Shown here: one piece after another, positions 19,143 through 24,296 of the stretch
Layout of the letters: each line of letters starts with the position of its first letter
Numbering within the stretch: position 1 is the first letter of the stretch
DNA from: Isoetes engelmannii
Taxonomy: Eukaryota > Streptophyta > Lycopodiopsida > Isoetales > Isoetaceae
Direction: 5' to 3'
NCBI GenBank assembly: GCA_011763485.2
Contig: JAANSK020217754.1
Location: forward strand, 1-24,296
Length of the DNA stretch: 24,296 bases
Position numbers and translations under genes: made by a program
The notes under the pieces: model-generated
The model's input: the letters and a program-made list of their open reading frames with translations, nothing else
Told to the model about the DNA's origin: nothing
Database searches by the model: none

Positions 19143-19176
19143 GCTTCGGAAGTTCGCATTGGCGATCCTTCACGGC
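19143..19176. repeat. 34-bp palindrome, partly decayed
   Basis: 15+4+15: GCTTCGGAAGTTCGC, loop ATTG, GCGATCCTTCACGGC. The left core is TTCGC opposite GCGAT. Confidence 0.45.
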
Positions 19177-19259
19177 TCGAAACTCTTAGAAACTAACCTT
19201 AGCAGGGTCCCCACCGCGATCCTTAGGACATGTGTACCAGACTCTCCATAAGAAATGAT

Positions 19260-19293
19260 GCTCAAGCAGATCGCGGGTGCGATCTTCCTGAGC
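19260..19293. repeat. 34-bp palindrome, 12 of 15 pairs
   Basis: 15+4+15: GCTCAAGCAGATCGC, loop GGGT, GCGATCTTCCTGAGC. Five outer and seven inner pairs are perfect, with three central mismatches. It is one of the best examples of the GCTC-GATCGC-loop-GCGATC-GAGC layout. Confidence 0.8.
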
Positions 19294-19850
19294 ATGAAAC
19301 ATGTAGAAAACACTGAAAAACAGCTGAACCCTAAGCTGATGCTACAAAAAAGGCAAAAAACATACCTTTTCAGGTAACTTTTGATGGCGCCACCAGGAGC
19401 TGGAATTTTCCTGGCGATTAGCAATTGGTGAACTTTCTGGGCGCTGAGAGAGGTGCAGGCGTTCGAGAATTTTCTAACCCGATCCGAAAACTTCGGAGGG
19501 GGTTATATGGAGTTACTGCATTTATTGCAGACTGCCCATGCATCAGCCACCGGAGACATGGGGTGCACTTGTCGCAATTAAGTCGCCAGAATGACACGTA
19601 CGCGTAATTTATATCAAGAAGTCCAAGTCCGCATACGATGACATCAAGAAATACATATATGAAGAAGAAGAAATCATTTGTATTTGTAGAGCCCTTAATA
19701 GAAGGGGGTTCTAACATGTACACATCTTGCCTCTAGGAACTTCATATAAGCATGACATTAAGGAGGGAAAACTTCATGCAATAAAGATGATATAAGAAAA
19801 ATTAATTCCATATATTAGACAATTTTACATATAATGTCCACCAAACATGG

Positions 19851-19980
19851 GCATTTTCCTAGTATTGAAAAATAAAGAAAGACATCAAATATTTTTTTAT
19901 TCTAAATATAATACACGGGCATTTTCATAGTACTAAAGAAAGACATCAAGTATTTTATTCTACATATATTGCAGTAGCAT
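19851..19980. repeat. Imperfect tandem duplication, about 65-70 bp
   Basis: Both units share 'gcattttc.tagta', 'aaagaaagacatcaa.tattt' and 'attcta.atata', with small length differences. Confidence 0.65.
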
Positions 19981-20153
19981 GCCCTACATGAATATGAATG
20001 AATGGTGAAGTATAATTACACTTTACATTTACATGGTTCAAAGGTGGCTGGTCTAAATCTCGTGTGTCATGCATTACATGAGTGTGGATGAATGCTGAAC
20101 TACAATTATACTTTATTACATGCTGGAGAGGTGAATTGTCTAAGTCTCGTGTT
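19977..20153. repeat. Imperfect tandem duplication, about 85-90 bp
   Basis: Units share 'tacatgа'-type starts: 'ctacatgaatatgaatgaatg' versus 'ttacatgagtgtggatgaatg', then 'acaattatactttа' and 'gtctaa.tctcgtgt'. It is moderately diverged. Confidence 0.6.
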
Positions 20154-20357
20154 GTCCCATAACGTCTTAATATGTATACAATGCAGGTGAATTCTGTAAC
20201 AAGGGATGGGGTGACATATTATGGAATTGGAAGGTGTGTAAGTTAGGTGGAACAAAATAGAATGGGGTGTACCGAAATTAGGTGTTAGATGGTCTTATGA
20301 CATTGGAAGGTTAGAAGTGGAAGGATCGGTAAATTAGGCGAGACAAAGCAGAAGTTA

Positions 20358-20465
20358 TTCAAATAATGTTGGATGGTCTCAGTACACATGAATGTTAGAT
20401 TTACCTGGTCCTTCAAATAATGTTGGATGGTCTCAGTACACATGAATGTTAGATTTACCTGGTCC
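20358..20465. repeat. Perfect 2 x 54-bp tandem duplication
   Basis: Units 20358-20411 and 20412-20465 are identical over all 54 bases. This indicates a very recent duplication or an assembly artefact. Confidence 0.95.
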
Positions 20466-20805
20466 CATGGTCCCAGCTAACACATTGAGTAAGATATGAA
20501 TCAAGAAGAATCTAAGATGTTATGGCAAGCACGTCATCCCCACCATATTTTGACAACTGAACCACCAAGTTTTAACACGTCATAATATCCTAGTCTTCAT
20601 CACGAAGTAGGACCATTGGGCACATTTGATTAATTTTTTTAAAGGAAGGAACATTAGCACTTACGAAGTATAAGCACCACTCATGGAGATTCAATCATGA
20701 GATTAATGATCATGATCTTGACTTGAAAGCACTAACTTATATATCCAATATCCCATAGATCATCATAATGTGCAATCATATTTGGTGTATGTGGTAGCAA
20801 GGCTC

Positions 20806-20880
20806 GAAAAATATTTGAGGTATAACAAAAAAATATTTGAGGTATAACCATATAACAAAAAAATATTTGAGGTATAACCA
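20806..20880. repeat. Three-copy short tandem repeat
   Basis: AAAAATATTTGAGGTATAAC occurs three times, the last two separated by a short extra 'catata'. Confidence 0.9.
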
Positions 20881-21715
20881 AAAAATTTGTCTGTGTATGT
20901 TAGTGTTATGTACTAAAGCTCAAAAATACCGGATTTTACATAAACTCTGTTTTTGCTACCAATATTTTTGCCGGCACCCAAAAGGGTCAACCGAAAAATA
21001 AGAACTTCAACCGCTAATCCTCGAGCCTAACCCCTCCTTTTTCGAGCCCTTTTGGCAGGCCTCAAATTTAGATTTTGCACTTAAGCAACAAAAATGCCAA
21101 TCTTTATCTATACTTACTAGAATTTTGAGAAAAAAAACACCCCTAATTTGCCAGAAAAAAACACCAAAAATTTGCCAGCATATACTTTATCAAATTCAGA
21201 TATTTTTAACTTTTATTAAATTCAGATATTTCTAGCTTTAATCGGAAATTCTGGAGAGGAACACCCCTCACCCTTAAGTGGCACTATATATTTTCCCATG
21301 TCAATGGTCTTTCTAGACGTTAAAAAATGAGTTCTACCTATCTATCTTCAAACTTGTTACTAATTTTTTATTTTTTTATTTTATGGATAAGGTATTGGAG
21401 TAAAAGGTTAAGTGACTATATACCAAATCGTAACAGTTGCAAATAAAAACCCAAATTTTTGTTGTCTGTAGCATTAATAAGGATGAATCCTTATGTTGGC
21501 TGGCTTCAGTATAGATGCAAAATTATTGTCTGCCTTCTGCCTGGCAGCAATGATCCAAAATACTATGATGCATTCTGGCACAGAGACAACTATTTGACCC
21601 TCTTCATAAACAGATCACTGCATGTCAAGCAAAAAATGCAAAAACTAGAATAAAGAATAGTGAGATCATTGTATATTGTAAGGAAGCTGTTCAGAGTAAA
21701 TTTATTTGATGAATC

Positions 21716-21866
21716 AATCATCCTGCTTATATGAACAGAATTTTACTGTTTAAGCATCCTTTTTATAAATCAGGGCTGAGATTTTGCAGAATCATCCTGC
21801 TTATATGAACAGATCTTTACTATTTAAGCATCCTGTGTTTATAAATCAGGGCTGAGATTTTGCAGA
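21716..21866. repeat. 2 x 74-bp duplication at the tubby-like stop codon
   Basis: Units start at 21716 and 21790 and share 'aatcatcctgcttatatgaa' through 'cagggctgagattttgcaga' with few differences. The proximal unit contains the last codons and stop of the tubby-like gene (minus strand). The distal unit repeats the same codons and stop in the 3' UTR. Confidence 0.9.
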
Positions 21867-22985
21867 GTTGGAGGCAAAGCTAGTGAGGCAGATTCCAAAA
21901 GCTTGGAAAGGAGAGATTGGATAACTAAAATCCATGGTATATGCATCCTTTCCAACTTTTCCCATTTGAAGAATGACAGAATCTGAAGAATTTAATCCCT
22001 GATCTTGAATCTGTTCATCATTTTCTGTTCTGGCCACAAGCTGCAGGTTATGAATGGATGGCATAGTAGCTCTGCCATGAAAATCTAAAGACCAGCATCG
22101 GCGCTCTACACTCCACACAGGAACTTTGCTTCTGATTTCATGGCCTTCCATGTTTGAAAAAGATTTAGATATGTTAGATCTTCTCCTTCCAAGCAGCCCT
22201 TCTGTTTCTGATGAAAAATCATGCACCTGTGAACATATCCAGCTTGATTTCTTACTCCCTTTACACAATTCATCCTCCTTTTCCAAATCTTGTAACCATT
22301 CTTGCAAATTTTGCATAGATTCATACAACATGCAAGACAGCCTTCTTTGCCTGGTATCATTCACAACATGCTCCATAAATTTCAACCTAAAAACAGGGTA
22401 TTTAATCCTCCTTCTAACATGATCAGATGAAGAAGTTCCTAAGGAATAATCCCAGAGCACGAATTCAGAAGCTCTTAGATTAGGTTTCAGAGTACCCAAA
22501 TAAACAGGTCCATTCTTTGTGGAAGATCCGACTCTATGCGTACCGATGGAACAGACATAGCCAGAAGGGCGCCACCGGAGTTGCGCAGACATCAAAAATC
22601 TTAAACCTCTATGATCAAGCCCAGAACCTGCATACACACTAAAAATCTTGCCCTTTCTTACCATCAAACACTGCATGTATCCCACCGCAGGCCCTGGATC
22701 CCTTAAATTCGCCGGAAAAACCAAGAGCCCGGAAGAGTTCAGCTTCGGGCACATCTGAAGCATCAAAACCCTCCATCTCCGGCATGTTCCGGCGATGGCC
22801 ACAGCCCATCTGAGCTCCACTTTCTCGAAAATTAGAGCTAACAAATCCGGATTCAGAGATGCCCAATCCCGCTCTGAATCTGGGAGAACTTTTGGATTGA
22901 ACTGCAAGGTTAAGATTTGATTTGAATGAATTGGCGCCGGAGGAGGAGGGCGGAAGAAAACTTGCCTTGCCAGTTTGGTCGCCAT
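21846..22985 (-). CDS. Tubby-like F-box protein (divergent)
   Basis: This intronless gene encodes 379 residues. An F-box-like helix bundle lies at about 41-80 (WASLNPDLLALIFEKV, then GTCRRWRVL), implying binding to SKP1 in an SCF ubiquitin ligase. The tubby domain spans about 86-375: FPANLRDPGP near its start, YLGTLKPNLRASEFVLWDYS in the middle, and the diagnostic C-terminus QMGKVGKDAYTMDFSYPIS then FQAFGICLTSF. F-box plus tubby is the standard plant architecture, and the length is near the family's usual 370-450. I chose ATG 22985 for its good context (gggcATGGCG) and because upstream in-frame codons are low-complexity leader. The N-terminus is unlike usual plant members, and the basic patch after the FLLSA-type strand is altered (FLMSAQLRWR), so phosphoinositide binding may be weak. 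No breaks are seen. Confidence 0.92.
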   Translation of the reverse strand: MATKLARQVFFRPPPPAPIHSNQILTLQFNPKVLPDSERDWASLNPDLLALIFEKVELRWAVAIAGTCRRWRVLMLQMCPKLNSSGLLVFPANLRDPGPAVGYMQCLMVRKGKIFSVYAGSGLDHRGLRFLMSAQLRWRPSGYVCSIGTHRVGSSTKNGPVYLGTLKPNLRASEFVLWDYSLGTSSSDHVRRRIKYPVFRLKFMEHVVNDTRQRRLSCMLYESMQNLQEWLQDLEKEDELCKGSKKSSWICSQVHDFSSETEGLLGRRRSNISKSFSNMEGHEIRSKVPVWSVERRCWSLDFHGRATMPSIHNLQLVARTENDEQIQDQGLNSSDSVILQMGKVGKDAYTMDFSYPISPFQAFGICLTSFASNSAKSQP

Positions 22986-23240
22986 GCCCGGGAATTGGAT
23001 GTGCAATGCAACTATATGGACAAGGGTGGTTGATAACGGGTCCCTGTAACACCCTTCACGGGATAACATTTTTTTTTCCACCACCATTGGACCTTTGTTA
23101 TCATTATTTTGATTGTGCCTAGAATACATTAGAATCAAATACAATAGAATACAATACAATACAATAGAATACAAAATAGTAGATGGACATATTTTTGTCT
23201 CTTCACCTTTCATCTCTTTTTGCAATTGATATTGGCCATG
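22986..23240. other. 5' flank of the tubby-like gene with pentamer microsatellite
   Basis: Between 23124 and 23176 the plus strand is a mixed array of ATACA and ATAGA pentamers. The tubby-like frame stays open back to 23225 without a stop, but that stretch has repeat composition and is probably untranslated leader or promoter. Confidence 0.6.
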
Positions 23241-23245
23241 GCAAT

Positions 23246-23289
23246 GCCCTTACGTGGTGTCAGTAAGGGCGTGCTGAGCCCACTCAGCA
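23246..23289. repeat. Two adjacent small inverted repeats
   Basis: GCCCTTAC (23246-23253) pairs with GTAAGGGC (23263-23270). Immediately after, TGCTGAG pairs with CTCAGCA (23272-23289) around CCCA. Both lie upstream of the tubby-like gene. A regulatory role is possible but unsupported. Confidence 0.55.
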
Positions 23290-23650
23290 TGGCCTCCAAC
23301 CGCCCTTACCTAACCTAAGTAAAGTCTCGACGCGCACAATCTTGCTTCTGCCACATGGCATTATTGGCAAACTTCGCGCGATCTTGCCTCTGCCACATCA
23401 TACTATTGTAGACTTTATGGTCACTTGCAATCTGTTATCGTCTATTTCAAGTTGGATTATGGGACAATTCGTTAGGAAGAGAGTGAGTTTTGGCATCTTG
23501 GGGCATCTTCTGAGTATATCTAAACATCTTCTGAGTATATTTGAGCCCACTTAGCATGGCCTCCAACTGCCCTTACCTAACCTAAGTAAAGTCTCGACGC
23601 GCACAATCCTCCTTTTGCCACATGGCATTATTGGCAAACTTCGCGATCTT
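23276..23650. repeat. Direct repeat, about 110 bp, in two copies
   Basis: Copies at 23276-23385 and 23543-23650 share 'gcatggcctccaac.gccct', 'taacctaagtaaagtctcga' and 'gccacatggcattattggca' with few differences. The 157-bp gap ends with a short duplication of 'catcttctgagtatat'. Confidence 0.9.
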
Positions 23651-24296
23651 CCAATATGGTTCATTAACATATCTTTCTAACGTGATAAGACAACATTGTT
23701 TTAAGGCATGGTATTGAAACGCGGCAATTTTAAGTGGTCTTCGTAACAACTTACACACTATGATATGTATTATTGTTTAGTATATCAAGTTTATTAGACT
23801 GGTATTTGATCACATCTATCTTCTTCAGTATATTGACATGGTATTTCTAAGCGCATAATTATTATGATGTTTTACAATGATGATCACCAATACACAACGT
23901 GGTAAATGACCTTGGTTTAGATATGCTAATATGACTTTGTTAACCCTGTGTTCTCCATGGTACTAAAACATAATTATTTTAGCTAGTTATTCTAACAACT
24001 TAAAATGTCTGATACGAACTAATGCCTATAACACAACAACATCAAAATCTGCTCAACGTGTAATTTTTTGCTCTTATTTCTGCAACCAAAAAAAAAAAAA
24101 AAAAAACACTTAGAAACCGTACATTGTTTTATTCCAAAAATGCCAGGAATAACACGTACTTTTAAGTGTGGTTTTTAGACGTAGAACATCAATGTGGTTT
24201 TTTACGTGTGGATTATAAATTCCAAGATGTATACAGTGAATGCTTCTGAGCTTTTTTTAGACAAGATTTTTTGTGAAGGTTGGTCCAGCAGAATGC
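23651..24296. other. Gene-free AT-rich spacer with poly(A) tract
   Basis: No gene is seen. A run of more than 20 A lies near 24088-24108. TGTGGTTTTT motifs follow (about 24170-24210) and resemble, on the other strand, the AAACCA-rich stretch at 14.3-15.0 kb. I could not identify a retroposon body next to the poly(A). Confidence 0.5.

Larger units (their letters stand above)
19430..21845. other. Gene-free AT-rich spacer
   Basis: I see no supportable gene. The stretch holds several tandem duplications (19851-19980, 19977-20153, 20358-20465, 20806-20880, 21140-21240) and the duplicated 3' end of the tubby-like gene. A plus-strand open stretch at 21459-21653 is unlike anything I recognise. Confidence 0.5.

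Noticed and set aside
11730-19293. CRISPR array
   Set aside because: The palindromes are irregularly spaced, have variable arms and no constant-length spacers.
21459-21653. 64-residue plus-strand open frame downstream of the tubby-like gene
   Set aside because: It is short, shows no family resemblance and lies in AT-rich spacer with tandem duplications.
24088-24108. Poly(A) tail of a SINE or LINE
   Set aside because: I could find no RNA polymerase III boxes, reverse transcriptase remnant or flanking target-site duplication next to the A run.

Overview
The window looks like plant nuclear DNA. It is AT-rich, with one intron-rich housekeeping gene, one intronless plant-type F-box/tubby gene, and long gene-poor stretches full of short tandem duplications. 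Nothing in the sequence fixes the species. The reading I favour, as inference, is a land plant and possibly a seed-free one such as a fern.

Layout. Positions 1-2230 hold no confident gene; a weak divergent minus-strand spliced transcript is possible at 1227-2101. A compact promoter at about 2180-2240 carries ACGT-core boxes and a perfect E2F palindrome. It drives ORC4 (2294-7021, +), which I could thread through 16 exons into one 547-residue protein. Positions 7628-19300 are dominated by minus-strand decayed coding segments from a repeated gene family present in two diverged copies: A at about 7.6-13.7 kb and B at about 16.8-18.8 kb. Between the copies lie a plus-strand decayed coding remnant (about 15.0-15.9 kb), a minisatellite (15.97-16.5 kb) and an AAACCA-rich stretch. 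Positions 19.4-21.8 kb are AT-rich spacer with several tandem duplications. A tubby-like F-box gene runs on the minus strand at 21846-22985. The last 1.3 kb is repeat-bearing spacer.

The most interesting item is the 7.6-19.3 kb family. Copy A carries, in order, a conserved N-terminal module, a segment with a GNHS motif resembling a ParB/sulfiredoxin-type core, an acidic linker, and two segments resembling a beta-class DNA N6-adenine/N4-cytosine methyltransferase, with the motif I-like SAM-binding stretch C-terminal. Copy B repeats the N-terminal and ParB-like parts. ParB-like domains joined to such methyltransferases are known from bacteria and phages; I know of no described plant mobile family of this type. 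Both copies are sprinkled with 34-bp palindromes (15-nt arm, 4-nt loop, 15-nt arm) that mostly keep a GATCGC-loop-GCGATC core while the outer arms vary from copy to copy yet stay complementary. Two sit just upstream of equivalent predicted splice acceptors in the two copies. The copies look like broken fossils. The enzyme assignment and any link between protein and palindromes are inference.
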